A stretch of DNA of 43,810 nt from Pseudomonadota bacterium (GTDB lineage: Bacteria; Pseudomonadota; Gammaproteobacteria; Burkholderiales; Burkholderiaceae_C), in the NCBI GenBank assembly GCA_031119395.1, contig JAVHYA010000038.1:1-43810 (forward strand), given 5' to 3'. The translations under genes and the position numbers were made by a program. Of the stretch, positions 34,267 to 43,740 are shown piece after piece (the stretch's first letter is position 1; each line of letters starts with the position of its first letter). The notes under the pieces were generated by a model. It saw only the letters and a program-made list of their open reading frames with translations. It searched no databases and had not been told where the DNA came from.

Positions 34267-35622
34267 ATGTCCACCGTGAGCCGCGACGACGACGACGACA
34301 GCCTGCCGGCCCCGGCGCCCTTCTGGCACCGGCTCAACACCTTCTTCGGCTTTCCGCTGCAGATGCGGCCGCTGTTCTACGCGGCGCTGCTGGCGGCCAG
34401 CAGCCTGCTCGTGTTTCCGCTCGGGCGGGTCATCAGCCTGCCGCTGGCCGGCGTCGTGGTGGTCATCGGCCTGCTGCTGGCCATCAGCCGCTACGGCTTC
34501 AAGGTGATGGCGCTGGGCGCGCACGGCATGTTCCGTTCGGCGGACTACCCCCACCGCATGGAGGAGGACGTCACGGCGCTGCCGTGGAAGCTGTTCTTCG
34601 TGCTGCTGGCGCAGGGCTTCGTCGCGGCCCTCGTGCAGCGCATGTTCGGTGAGGCGCTGGGCCTGGTCGCCACGGGCGTGGTGTCGCTGGTGATGCCGGC
34701 CACCATGATCGTGCTGCTGCTGTCGGGCAGCGCCTTCGCCGCGCTCAACCCGGCGCGGCTGTGGGACACGATGGCCGTGGTCGGCTGGCCTTACCTGCTG
34801 CTCTTCTTCTTCCTGTATCTGCTCAACGGCGGCATGGGCGTGGGGGCGGTGTTCGTCATCACCAAGATCGGCAGCACGGTCGCGCTGCCGCTGCTGACCT
34901 TCGTGGTCGTGTACTTCAGCTGGGTGATGTTCAGCCTGCTGGGCTACGTGATCTACCAGCACCACCGCGCCTTCGGCGTCGACCTGCTGCCCGGCGGCGA
35001 GGCCGATGCCGGCCGCCCGCAGCTCACGCCCGAGCAGCAGATGGAGCGCGAGGCCGACAGGGAGGTCTCGCGCCTGGTGGCCGCGGGCGACATCACCGCC
35101 GCGCTGGCCGCCGCCTACGAGGCCCAGCGCACCGACCCCCATTCGCTGAGCGCGCAGCGCCGCTACCACCGCGTGCTGCTGCTGTCCGACAAGACGCCCA
35201 CCCTGCTCGACCACGGCCGGCGCTTCATCGAGCAGCTGGTGCCGCAGGGCCAGACCTCCGAGGCGCTGCGCGTCTACCAGGCCTGCCGCAGCAAGGACGA
35301 GGCCTTCATGCCCGAGGGCAGCGCCAGCACCTTCGCGCTGGCGCGCCACGCCTGGCAGGGCGGCGACGCCAAGGAGGCGCTGCGCCTGGTCAACGGATTC
35401 GACCGGCGCTTCAAGGGCGACGCGCTGGTGCCGCAGGTCTACGAGCTCGCCGCGCGCGCCCTGGCCCAGGGCCTGGGCCGGCCCAAGATGGCGCTGCCGA
35501 TCCTGCAGCAGCTCGAGCGCAAGTTCCCCGACAGCGAGCAGACGCGCGAGGTGCAATGGCTGCTGCGCGATGTCGTCGTCAGCGCGCCACCCCCGGCCCC
35601 CGCTGCGCCTGCGCAGGCCTGA
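34267..35622 (+). CDS. uncharacterised multi-span membrane protein with TPR-like tail
   Basis: The protein has 451 residues. An acidic N-terminus (RDDDDD) precedes about six membrane helices (residues about 35-235). The soluble C-terminal half (about 250-440) is built of Ala/Leu-rich helical pairs of TPR type, such as AAGDITAALAAAYEAQRTD and GGDAKEALRLVNGFDRRF. The membrane part resembles the DUF4013-like helical bundles seen in Burkholderiales. GGAGAG lies before the ATG at 34267; a -10-like TATACT is at 34168-34173. A scaffold or cargo-handling role is conceivable, but no function is assigned. It is convergent with the MocR regulator through a shared hairpin. Confidence 0.75.
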   Translation: MSTVSRDDDDDSLPAPAPFWHRLNTFFGFPLQMRPLFYAALLAASSLLVFPLGRVISLPLAGVVVVIGLLLAISRYGFKVMALGAHGMFRSADYPHRMEEDVTALPWKLFFVLLAQGFVAALVQRMFGEALGLVATGVVSLVMPATMIVLLLSGSAFAALNPARLWDTMAVVGWPYLLLFFFLYLLNGGMGVGAVFVITKIGSTVALPLLTFVVVYFSWVMFSLLGYVIYQHHRAFGVDLLPGGEADAGRPQLTPEQQMEREADREVSRLVAAGDITAALAAAYEAQRTDPHSLSAQRRYHRVLLLSDKTPTLLDHGRRFIEQLVPQGQTSEALRVYQACRSKDEAFMPEGSASTFALARHAWQGGDAKEALRLVNGFDRRFKGDALVPQVYELAARALAQGLGRPKMALPILQQLERKFPDSEQTREVQWLLRDVVVSAPPPAPAAPAQA

Positions 35623-35634
35623 AGCGCATCAGGC
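35617..35634. terminator. bidirectional hairpin containing both stop codons
   Basis: GCCTGA (35617-35622), loop AGCGCA, TCAGGC (35629-35634): a perfect 6-bp stem whose arms include both facing TGA codons. No T-run. Confidence 0.45.
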
Positions 35635-37044
35635 GCGCCGCAGCGCCTGGCGCAATGCGCGCGCGAAACGCGGCGCTGCCACCGCGCCGACGTTGAAGCG
35701 GGCCCAGCGCGAGGGCGTCGAATCGACGGTGAAGATGCGTCCCGGCGCCAGCACGATGTTCTGCGCCAGCAGTTCCTGCGCGAACGCCATCGAGTCCTCC
35801 ACGCCCGGCAGCGCGGCCCACAGGTAGAGCGACTGCGCGTTGCGCGCGTAGATCTCGGCGCCCACCGAGTCGAAGAGGCGCGTCGCCCCGGCGGTGGCCT
35901 CCTCCAGGCGGGCGCGCAGCCGCGTGAGGTGGCGCTGGTAGTGGCCCTCGGCGAGCATCACATCCACCGTGCGCTCGCAGTACTCGGAGCTGCTCACGTG
36001 CAGCAGCGCCTTGAGGTCGGCCAGGTCGCTGGCGAGGTCGGCGCCGCAGGCGATGAAGCCCACGCGCAGCGCGGCCGAGAAGGACTTGGAGAAGCTGCCG
36101 ATGTAGATCGTGCGCTCCAGCTGGTCCAGCGCCGCCAGGCGCGTCGAGGCCATCGGCTTGAAGTCGGCCAGCGGATCGTCCTCGACGATCAGCAGGTTGT
36201 ACTTCTGCGCCAGCTGGAGCACCTTGAAGGCCTTGGCGGCCGACAGGTCCGAGCCGGTCGGGTTGTGCGCCACCGACTGCGTGAAGAACAGGCGCGGCCG
36301 GTGCACGATCAGCAACTGCTCCAGCGCCTCCAGGTCGGGCCCGTCGGGGCCGCGCGGCACGCCGAACACCTCGGCGCTCGCCACCTTGAGCTTGCCGAAC
36401 AGCGGGTAGTAGCCGGGGTCGTCCACCAGCACCTTGCCGCCGGGCGGCACGAAGTAGCGGATGACCAGGTCCATCGCCTCGTTCGCGCCCTGCGTGAGCA
36501 CCACCTGCGCGGGCTCGGCGCCGACGCCGATGTCGGCCAGCTTGCGCACGATGTGCTCGCGCAGCGGCGCATAGCCGTAGCGGCTGCCGTAGCGGAAGAG
36601 GGCGCCCAGGCCGGTGCGAACGACCTTGTGGTGGAACCTGTCCAGGCGCACGTCGGCCAGCCACTCGACGGGCGGATAGCCGTCGCCCACGGCCAGCGCG
36701 TCGGGTCGCGTCTTGAGCTGTTCGCGCATGAGCCACACGATGTCCATCGCGCGGCCGAGGCTGCCGCGCTCCTCCTCGGCCGGCGCCGGCGGCGCGGCGC
36801 GTTCCAGCACGTAGTAGCCGGAGCCGCGCCGCGGCTCGACCAGCCCGCGCGCCACCAGCAGCTCGAAGGCGGCGACCACCGTGTTCTTCGCATAGCGATG
36901 CAGCTCGGCCAGCTCGCGCAGGGACGGCAGCTTGTCGCCCGCCCGGTACGCGCCGTCGGCGATCTGCCGCTCGATGGTGTCGGCCAACTGGACGGTGCGC
37001 GACACCGGTCGGGCCGCGAGGGCAGGGCGTGACGCTTCTGTCAT
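35629..37044 (-). CDS. MocR-family regulator (GntR domain fused to PLP aminotransferase fold)
   Basis: The protein has 471 residues. The GntR winged helix (about 15-80) reads QLADTIERQIADGAYRAGDK, then LPSLRELAE and RGLVEPRRGSGYYV. The aminotransferase fold I domain (about 110-470) has NPTGSDLS (substrate loop), VEDDPLADF (PLP-ring Asp) and GSFSKSFS with the PLP-binding Lys320, plus a final Arg in SRWARFNVG. The ATG at 37044 was taken over the in-frame GTG at 37053. It is divergent from the HMG-CoA reductase operon; an inverted repeat at 37106-37129 lies between the two starts. By MocR precedent it probably activates that operon and represses itself. Control of an acid-degradation operon by this class would be unusual, since its ligands are usually amino compounds. 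Confidence 0.92.
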   Translation of the reverse strand: MTEASRPALAARPVSRTVQLADTIERQIADGAYRAGDKLPSLRELAELHRYAKNTVVAAFELLVARGLVEPRRGSGYYVLERAAPPAPAEEERGSLGRAMDIVWLMREQLKTRPDALAVGDGYPPVEWLADVRLDRFHHKVVRTGLGALFRYGSRYGYAPLREHIVRKLADIGVGAEPAQVVLTQGANEAMDLVIRYFVPPGGKVLVDDPGYYPLFGKLKVASAEVFGVPRGPDGPDLEALEQLLIVHRPRLFFTQSVAHNPTGSDLSAAKAFKVLQLAQKYNLLIVEDDPLADFKPMASTRLAALDQLERTIYIGSFSKSFSAALRVGFIACGADLASDLADLKALLHVSSSEYCERTVDVMLAEGHYQRHLTRLRARLEEATAGATRLFDSVGAEIYARNAQSLYLWAALPGVEDSMAFAQELLAQNIVLAPGRIFTVDSTPSRWARFNVGAVAAPRFARALRQALRRA

Positions 37045-37105
37045 GGTTTTCACTATGACACAGCAGCCCGTGTCCGCGGCCGATGGGTGGAACTGTCCCT
37101 GCCAA

Positions 37106-37129
37106 CTGTACCTATGAGGACTGGTACAG
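37106..37129. promoter_or_regulatory. inverted repeat, probable MocR operator
   Basis: CTGTACC (37106-37112), ten bases, GGTACAG (37123-37129), a perfect 7+7 dyad. AACTGTCCC at 37091 and AACTGTACC at 37104 form a direct repeat with a 13-base step, and paired direct/inverted half-sites are usual for MocR regulators. A -10-like TACAGT lies at 37136-37141, pointing toward the HMG-CoA reductase gene, so a protein bound at the repeat would sit at the -35 position. Confidence 0.6.
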
Positions 37130-37183
37130 GGCGCCTACAGTCGCGGCCTTCCATCACCGATAGCCCGAGAGAGAGTGACTGCC

Positions 37184-38467
<1,284 letters not shown>

Positions 38468-38471
38468 GCGC

Positions 38472-38506
38472 GCGGCCGGCAGGCTGCCGCGCAGCGTGCC
38501 GGCCGC
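38472..38506 (+). promoter_or_regulatory. strong intra-operon hairpin after mvaA
   Basis: GCGGCCGGCA (38472-38481) and TGCCGGCCGC (38497-38506) form a perfect 10-bp stem with a 15-base loop, beginning four bases after the mvaA stop. There is no T-run, so it is more likely to set RNA stability or partial read-through between the enzyme and the transport genes than to end transcription outright. Confidence 0.5.
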
Positions 38507-38557
38507 ATCCCCGGGACCCGACGAGGGCGGGCCCTTCCAACCACCGGAGACAGCACC

Positions 38558-39007
38558 ATGAGAAGTGACTCTGCATCGCCGCCTCGGCAACTCGTCGAGG
38601 TCTGGGGCGACACCGCCGACACGCGGCACCTGGCCTGGGCCATCGTGATCGGCATCGGCATCAGCCTGACCGGCTTCCTGATCGCCAGCCGCATCCTCGT
38701 CGCGCACGTGAGCAGCCCCGAGCTGGCGCGTGCCTACGCCATGCTCGCCGGCCTGGCCGGCTGCGTGCTGTCGGGCGTGATCTGCGCCTTCATCTTCCAG
38801 CCCAAGCGCGACGTGGTCGAAGGCGCCGCCAGCGACCCGGCGTGGCGCGAGGAAGTCGTCGCCCAGCTGGCCGAGGAACACGGCGGCCTGGGCTCGATGG
38901 ACGACCTGCCGCCCGTGGTGGCGCGCGAGATGAAGGAGCTGGAGATCTACGAGCTCTTCGCGCAGCACGACCCCGCCCACGCCACGAACAGGAAAACCGT
39001 CCCATGA
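38558..39007 (+). CDS. two-TM accessory protein of the TctA-like permease
   Basis: The protein has 149 residues. Two membrane helices (about 25-46 and 62-82) are followed by an acidic soluble tail (about 88-149: EEVVAQLAEEHGG, EMKELEIYELFAQHDP). GGAGA precedes the ATG. Its TGA overlaps the permease ATG (ATGA), so the two are made together. Position and layout recall the small TctB subunit of tripartite carriers, but it has two rather than four helices and no sequence resemblance I can name. It is probably a partner subunit of the transporter. Confidence 0.8.
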   Translation: MRSDSASPPRQLVEVWGDTADTRHLAWAIVIGIGISLTGFLIASRILVAHVSSPELARAYAMLAGLAGCVLSGVICAFIFQPKRDVVEGAASDPAWREEVVAQLAEEHGGLGSMDDLPPVVAREMKELEIYELFAQHDPAHATNRKTVP

Positions 39008-40389
39008 GCGCCGAACTCCTCCAACAGATCTGGGTCGCCGGGGCCATGGGCCTGGTCGGTGCCATCGTCTTCGCCGCCATCGGCCTCGTGTCGGGCACCG
39101 ACGAGACCACCACGCTCGCGCCGCTGACGCTGCTCGTGGTGCTGCTGGGCGTGCCCGCCGCGGGCGTGTTCACCTTCTTCCTGGCCGGCGCCGTGGCCAA
39201 GCACATGACGCACGCGGTGCCCACGGCGCTGCTGGGCATCCCGGGCGACACGCTGGCCACGCCGCTGCTGCAGGACGCCAACGCGCTGCGCAAGCTGGGC
39301 GTGCCGCACATCGCGCTGCGCAAGATGATCTCGGGCGCCATCGTCGCGGCCTTCGTCGCCGTGCCGCTGGCCGTGCTGTTCGCGGTGATGCTCGCGCCCT
39401 TCGGGCCCACCATCACCAAGGCGGCGCCGTGGATCTTCCTGGCCGCGGCCGTGCTGATCGCGTACTTCTCGCCCGGGCGCTGGGCCTCGGTGGCGCTGCT
39501 GCTGCCCTTCGTGGTGCTCATCATCGCGCTGCAGACGCTGACGGCGAAGTACAACGTCAAGCTCAGCGTGAGCTACTTCCTGGGCATCGCCATCGGCCCG
39601 CTGGTGGCGGATCTGTTCTCGGTCATCTCGCCGGCCGACCGCGGCCGCATGAAGCGCGACCAGCCGCGCACCTTCCAGCTCGCGCCGGACGTCAAGGGCT
39701 GGTCGGGCTACTTCCCCAACCCGCTGAAGGTGCTGGACCGCAAGCAGACGCAGTGGACGCTGGCGACCGCGACCATCTCGAGCGCGACCTTCGTGTTCAG
39801 CCCGGTCGCGATGACCGTGGTGCTGGGCGAACTGGTGGGCTCGCGCATCAAGCATGCCTACCACCGCCTCACCACGGTGCTGGCCGCGCGCAACGGCGTG
39901 ACCGAGGCGACCTACATCGCCGAGGCGCTGATCCCGCTGATCGCCTTCGGCCTGCCGCTCAGCCCGGTGGCCGCGGGGCCGGCCGCGCCGCTGTTCAACG
40001 CGCCGCCGCGCTTCACGGTGGATGCGGCCACGGGCCAGACGCACAACCTGCACAACCTGATGAACCACTGGGAGTTCCTCGGCTACGGCATGCTGGCGGT
40101 GCTGCTGGCGGCGGTGGTGTCGTACCCCTTCGCGATGAACTTCGCGCGCCGCGCGGCGCTCTTCGTGTCGCGCAAGGTGAGCCACGAGGCCATCATCGCC
40201 ACCTTCATCGGCCTGATCTTCGTCATCAGCGTGTGGGAGGGGCAGTTCCTCGGCCTGCTGGTCATCATGACCATGGGCCTGGTCGGCGGGCTGCTGTCGC
40301 GCATCCTGGGCTTCAACACCGGCGTGCAGTTCATGGGCTACTACACGGCCGTGCTGTCGGTGCCGGCGCTGCTGAAGATCTTCGGATGA
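39004..40389 (+). CDS. TctA-like permease, candidate mevalonate/HMG-acid transporter
   Basis: The protein has 461 residues and 10-12 membrane helices. Two re-entrant-type Gly/Pro motifs recall TctA: TALLGIPGDTLATPLLQDAN (about 76-95) in the first half and a LIAFGLPLSPVAAGPAAPLF stretch (about 313-332) in the second. The end, GLVGGLLSRILGFNTGVQF, is like the TctA C-terminus. The overall likeness is distant, so family membership is tentative. The gene overlaps both neighbours by ATGA and is enclosed between HMG-CoA reductase and lyase genes. Its substrate is therefore probably mevalonate or a similar 3-hydroxy-3-methyl acid (inference). No Bug receptor is encoded with it. Confidence 0.8.
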   Translation: MSAELLQQIWVAGAMGLVGAIVFAAIGLVSGTDETTTLAPLTLLVVLLGVPAAGVFTFFLAGAVAKHMTHAVPTALLGIPGDTLATPLLQDANALRKLGVPHIALRKMISGAIVAAFVAVPLAVLFAVMLAPFGPTITKAAPWIFLAAAVLIAYFSPGRWASVALLLPFVVLIIALQTLTAKYNVKLSVSYFLGIAIGPLVADLFSVISPADRGRMKRDQPRTFQLAPDVKGWSGYFPNPLKVLDRKQTQWTLATATISSATFVFSPVAMTVVLGELVGSRIKHAYHRLTTVLAARNGVTEATYIAEALIPLIAFGLPLSPVAAGPAAPLFNAPPRFTVDAATGQTHNLHNLMNHWEFLGYGMLAVLLAAVVSYPFAMNFARRAALFVSRKVSHEAIIATFIGLIFVISVWEGQFLGLLVIMTMGLVGGLLSRILGFNTGVQFMGYYTAVLSVPALLKIFG

Positions 40390-41297
40390 GCCTGGCGGTG
40401 AACGAACGCGTCAAGGTCGTCGAGGTCGGCCCGCGCGACGGGCTGCAGAACGAGAAGCGGCCGGTCGACGTGGCGACCCGGGTGGCGCTGATCGAGCGGC
40501 TCGTGGCCGCCGGCGTCACCCACATCGAGGCGGCGTCCTTCGTGTCGCCCAAGTGGGTGCCGCAGATGGCCGGCAGCGCCGAGCTCATGGCCGCGCTGCC
40601 GCGCCCGGCCGGCGTGCACTACAGCGCGCTCACGCCCAACCTGCAGGGCCTGGAGGCCGCGCTGGCCGCCGGCTGCGACGAGGTCGCGGTGTTCGGCGCC
40701 GCGTCCGAGGCCTTTTCGCAGAAGAACATCAACTGCTCCGTCGCCGAGAGCCTGGAGCGCTTCCGCAGCGTGGCCGAGGCGGCGCTGGCGGCCGGCGTGC
40801 GCGTGCGCGGCTATGTGTCGTGCGTGCTGGGCTGCCCCTACGAGGGCGCGGTGGCGCCGGCGCAGGTGGCGCGCGTGGCGGTGCAGCTGCGCGAGATGGG
40901 CTGCCACGAGATCTCGCTGGGCGACACCATCGGTCGCGGCACGCCCGACGCCGCGCGCCGCATGCTCGAGGCCTGCCTGCGGCACATCCCGGCGTCGGCG
41001 CTGGCGGGCCACTACCACGACACCTACGGCATGGCGATCGCCAACATCGCCGCCTCGCTCGAGATGGGGCTGCGCACCTTCGACAGTTCGGTCTCGGGCC
41101 TGGGCGGCTGTCCCTACGCCGCCGGCGCGTCGGGCAACGTCGCCACCGAGGACGTCGTGTACCTGCTGCACGGCATGGGCCACGAGACGGGCATCGACCT
41201 GCCCCGACTGGCCGAGGCGGGCGCCTTCATCTGCGCCGCGCTGGGCCGCGACAGCGCGTCGCGCGTCGCCCGGGCGCTGGCTGCCGCCTGCGCCTGA
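40386..41297 (+). CDS. mvaB: hydroxymethylglutaryl-CoA lyase, EC 4.1.3.4
   Basis: The protein has 303 residues, the usual length. A TIM-barrel start VVEVGPRDGLQNEK carries the metal-binding Asp18, GHYHDTYGMA carries the His pair, and the active-site signature SVSGLGGCPYAAGASGN contains the catalytic Cys. It splits HMG-CoA into acetyl-CoA and acetoacetate. The ATG overlaps the permease stop (ATGA). In P. mevalonii the same two enzymes form mvaAB; here two membrane genes lie between them. HMG-CoA lyase also works in leucine breakdown, but no leucine-pathway genes (ivd, mcc, liu) are present here, which favours mevalonate. Confidence 0.95.
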   Translation: MSLAVNERVKVVEVGPRDGLQNEKRPVDVATRVALIERLVAAGVTHIEAASFVSPKWVPQMAGSAELMAALPRPAGVHYSALTPNLQGLEAALAAGCDEVAVFGAASEAFSQKNINCSVAESLERFRSVAEAALAAGVRVRGYVSCVLGCPYEGAVAPAQVARVAVQLREMGCHEISLGDTIGRGTPDAARRMLEACLRHIPASALAGHYHDTYGMAIANIAASLEMGLRTFDSSVSGLGGCPYAAGASGNVATEDVVYLLHGMGHETGIDLPRLAEAGAFICAALGRDSASRVARALAAACA

Positions 41298-41309
41298 ACG
41301 CGGCGATTC

Positions 41310-41369
41310 CAAACGAAAAAGGGCTGCAGCGCCCGCCCCACCTGCGCGGGCTGCTATGAATAACGTAGC
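41310..41369 (-). repeat. dispersed ~60-bp palindromic repeat, copy E
   Basis: Read on the minus strand: GCTACGTTATTCATAGC, then AGCCCGCGCAGGTGGGGCGG, then GCGCTGCAGCCC and TTTTTCG. It follows the mvaB stop by 12 bases. On the minus strand the last stem plus T-run could terminate antisense transcripts; on the plus strand the T-run is on the wrong side. Confidence 0.85.
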
Positions 41370-41518
41370 AATCACCGGACGCGGCCGGGCCGGCATCCGG
41401 GGGATCGGCGACATGCCTCTTGCACGCATCGGGCGCACGGACGACGATCCGCACGCCGCGGCCCGGCCCGAGGGCCGCGAGGGCAGGGCGATCCCCCGGG
41501 CCAACCACAGGAGCTGCC

Positions 41519-42025
41519 ATGTTCGGACTGACTTCCCTGGGCACCGTGCACACCGCCATCGGCCTCGTCGCGCTCGTCGCCGGCCTGGTCGCCCTCTCGC
41601 GCCACGGCCGCGTGTCGCCACGCAGCGGCAGCGGCCGCCTCTACGTGTGGGCGACCGTGCTCACCTGCCTCACCGGCTTTCCCATCTTCCAGCACGGCGG
41701 CTTCGGGCCGCCGCACGTGCTGGGCATCCTCACGCTCGTGGTGCTGGGCATCGCGGCCCTTGGCGGCCGCGGCATCTTCGGCGGCGGGTCGGCGTACGTG
41801 GAGACCGTGGGCTACTCGCTCACCGTGTTCTTCCACTTCATCCCCGGCCTGACCGAAACCTTCACCCGCCTGCCGCAGGGCGCCCCGTGGTTCTCGGGGC
41901 CGGACGATCCGCTGCTGCAGACGATCGTCGGCGCGCTGTTCGTGGTCTTCCTGGTCGGCGCCTTCCTGCAGGTGCGGGCGTTGCGCAGCGAGCGCGGCGG
42001 CTTCCTGCCCGGGCGCGCCGCCTGA
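41519..42025 (+). CDS. hypothetical four-TM membrane protein
   Basis: The protein has 168 residues and four or five membrane helices. It opens FGLTSLGTVHTAIGLVALVA and has VWATVLTCLTGFPIFQHGGF in the middle and GYSLTVFFHFIPGLTETFTR in the third quarter; conserved-looking His and aromatic residues in the helices recall heme- or DUF2306-like membrane proteins. CAGGAG precedes the ATG at good spacing. A soluble end (about 150-168) is Arg/Gly-rich. It stands alone between mvaB and the rhomboid gene. Function unknown. Confidence 0.75.
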   Translation: MFGLTSLGTVHTAIGLVALVAGLVALSRHGRVSPRSGSGRLYVWATVLTCLTGFPIFQHGGFGPPHVLGILTLVVLGIAALGGRGIFGGGSAYVETVGYSLTVFFHFIPGLTETFTRLPQGAPWFSGPDDPLLQTIVGALFVVFLVGAFLQVRALRSERGGFLPGRAA

Positions 42026-42049
42026 GCCTTCCGAGCGGCTCCGTCAGGC
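42020..42049. terminator. bidirectional hairpin containing both stop codons
   Basis: GCCTGA (42020-42025) pairs with TCAGGC (42044-42049); AGCC/GGCT can extend the stem inward. Both facing TGA codons lie in the arms. No T-run. Confidence 0.45.
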
Positions 42050-43531
42050 CTGCGCCAGCATCCGGGTGACCGGCTCGCCGGGTGCGCGCTTCATCAGCTC
42101 GGGCAGCCAGGCACGCGCGCGCTGCCGCTCGCCGGCCTGCAGCAGGCCGGTGACGCACAGGCACAGCGTCTCGGCCAGGCGCGGATGCTCGGGCGCGGTG
42201 CGCAGCAGCGCCTGGCACAGGCGCTCGGCATCGGTGAGTTCGCGCGCCCGGGTGAAGCGGCGCGCCAGGCGCACCATGTCGTCGGCCTGCAGGCGCGCGC
42301 CGGGCTTGGCGATGTCGAGGTAGGTGCGGTAGCTCGCGTGCTGCAGCGCCAGCGTGGCGTCGTCCTTGCCGGGCAGCGCGAACACCAGGCGGGCGCAGCG
42401 GTGGAAGTCCTCGCTGGCCGGCCACAGCTTGGCGAGGTTGAACCACTGGCGCAGCGTGTCGGCATCGCGCGGGCGCAGCCTGGCGGCCGCCTTCCAGGCC
42501 GAGGCGGCGCGCTCGAACTGCAGTTCGCCCGTGAGCTTGCGCGCCAGCGCGACCTGGGCCGCATGGCCGTCGTCGGCCACGGCCGATGGCGCGGCCGCGG
42601 TGGCGGGCGCCTCGATGCGGCGCACGGCCAGGGCCAGCGCCATCAGCGCCGCACCCGTCAGCAGCCCGCCCAGGTGCGCCATGTAGGCGATGCCGCGCCC
42701 GCCCAGCCAGTGCTGCAGCAGCTCGTTGGCGATCCAGGCCGGCAGCAGCAGCAGGGCCGGCGCGGTGACGTAGTTGAAGTACACGAGGAACTGGTAGAAG
42801 AAACGGATGCGCCGCATGCGGTAGAGCACCGCGTACATGCCCATCAGTGCCGACACCGCACCCGAGGCCCCCAGGCCGAGCCCGCCCTGGCCGGCATAGG
42901 CCCAGGTGGCCATCGCCGACGCGCCGAGGGCGCCCAGCAGGTAGAAGGCGAGATAGGTCGTGCGGCCGAACGCGGCTGTGAGTGCCAGTTCGACCGAGCA
43001 GCCGAACAGGAAGAGGAACAGCATGTTGCCCAGCAGGTGCCCGGTGCTGCCGTGCAGGAAAGCCGAGCTGAGCCAGGTCACCGGCCGCCACTCGGCGCCG
43101 GGATTGTGGTCCTGCGCCCAGCGAGCCGTGAAGGGCTTGGGCAGCATCGCGTCGTACTCGGTGCGCGCGGCCTTCCAGGCGTCGTAGCGGCGGTCGGCGG
43201 GTGTGATCACCTCGTCGGCCCGCAGCCTGGCGAGGAAGGGCGTGGCCTGGTTCATGGCCTCGGCCAGGTCGGCGTACTGCTTGCGGGCGTAGGCCTGGCG
43301 CGCCTGCCGGGCGTGCTTCGCGCCGGTGCGATCGAGCCAGTCGAGGTACGCCGGCAATTCGATCGCCGGCAGCGCGCTCTTCGCGTAGAAGAGGGCGGCA
43401 CGTTCCTCGGCCTTGTTCTCGCTGCGCTGCGGCCCCCACCACACGGCCATGTTCACCAGGATCAGCAGCACCGTCATCCACGGCGGGTTGCGCCAGGTGG
43501 GGCGGTTCTCCAGGGGAATGGCGTAGAACAT
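42044..43531 (-). CDS. rhomboid-family intramembrane serine protease with TPR-like tail
   Basis: The protein has 495 residues. Helix 1 (about 18-33) is followed by a long soluble insert (about 34-150) and then the rhomboid core: HGSTGHLLGN (His160, His165, Asn169), the active-site GASG with Ser223 and the catalytic His286 in AYMAHLGGLLTG. The C-terminal 170 residues form TPR-like helical pairs (WKAAARLRPRDADTLRQWFN, LCQALLRTAPEHPRLAETL). It would cleave membrane proteins within the bilayer; the tail may recruit substrates. The insert between helix 1 and the core is much longer than in GlpG. The ATG at 43531 has no strong ribosome site. Confidence 0.9.
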   Translation of the reverse strand: MFYAIPLENRPTWRNPPWMTVLLILVNMAVWWGPQRSENKAEERAALFYAKSALPAIELPAYLDWLDRTGAKHARQARQAYARKQYADLAEAMNQATPFLARLRADEVITPADRRYDAWKAARTEYDAMLPKPFTARWAQDHNPGAEWRPVTWLSSAFLHGSTGHLLGNMLFLFLFGCSVELALTAAFGRTTYLAFYLLGALGASAMATWAYAGQGGLGLGASGAVSALMGMYAVLYRMRRIRFFYQFLVYFNYVTAPALLLLPAWIANELLQHWLGGRGIAYMAHLGGLLTGAALMALALAVRRIEAPATAAAPSAVADDGHAAQVALARKLTGELQFERAASAWKAAARLRPRDADTLRQWFNLAKLWPASEDFHRCARLVFALPGKDDATLALQHASYRTYLDIAKPGARLQADDMVRLARRFTRARELTDAERLCQALLRTAPEHPRLAETLCLCVTGLLQAGERQRARAWLPELMKRAPGEPVTRMLAQA

Positions 43532-43545
43532 GGCGCCGCCCGATT

Positions 43546-43610
43546 GCTATTATTTTTGTAGCTGCTTGCGCAGGTGGGACGGGCGCTGCGGGCCGATTCG
43601 GCTTGAAAAA
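43546..43610 (+). repeat. dispersed ~60-bp palindromic repeat, copy F
   Basis: GCTATTATTTTTGTAGC, then TGCTTGCGCAGGTGGGACGG, GCGCTGCGGGCC and the tail GATTCGGCTTGAAAAA. This is the most complete copy in the window. It starts 14 bases upstream of the rhomboid start codon and abuts the long hairpin repeat at 43612. Confidence 0.85.
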
Positions 43611-43611
43611 T

Positions 43612-43725
43612 CGGACAGCCGAACGCAGAGGGCGCAAAGGTCTCGCAGAGGGCGCAGAAGAAAACCATTCATGTCTTTTCTGCGCCCTCTGCGAAGTCTC
43701 TGCGCCCTCTGCGTTCGGCTGTCCG
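43612..43725. repeat. long hairpin repeat built of tandem CGCAGAGGG units, copy 2
   Basis: Arms of about 50 bases run CGGACAGCCGAACGCAGAGG, then GCGCAAAGG, then TCTCGCAGAGGGCGCAGAAG, around a centre ACCATTCATGTC. The right arm is the near-exact reverse complement and ends GGCTGTCCG. It shares outer ends, two-unit arms and centre with the element at 8222-8363, though the units differ in sequence. It fills the gap between the divergently oriented rhomboid start and the argH stop. Confidence 0.9.
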
Positions 43726-43740
43726 TATGGGGTTCGTTGC

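Noticed and set aside
39004-40389. Standard TctABC carrier with the Bug receptors at 15715 and 19715 as its partners
   Set aside because: The receptors are 16-25 kb away in other operons with their own functions, and the permease is only distantly TctA-like.
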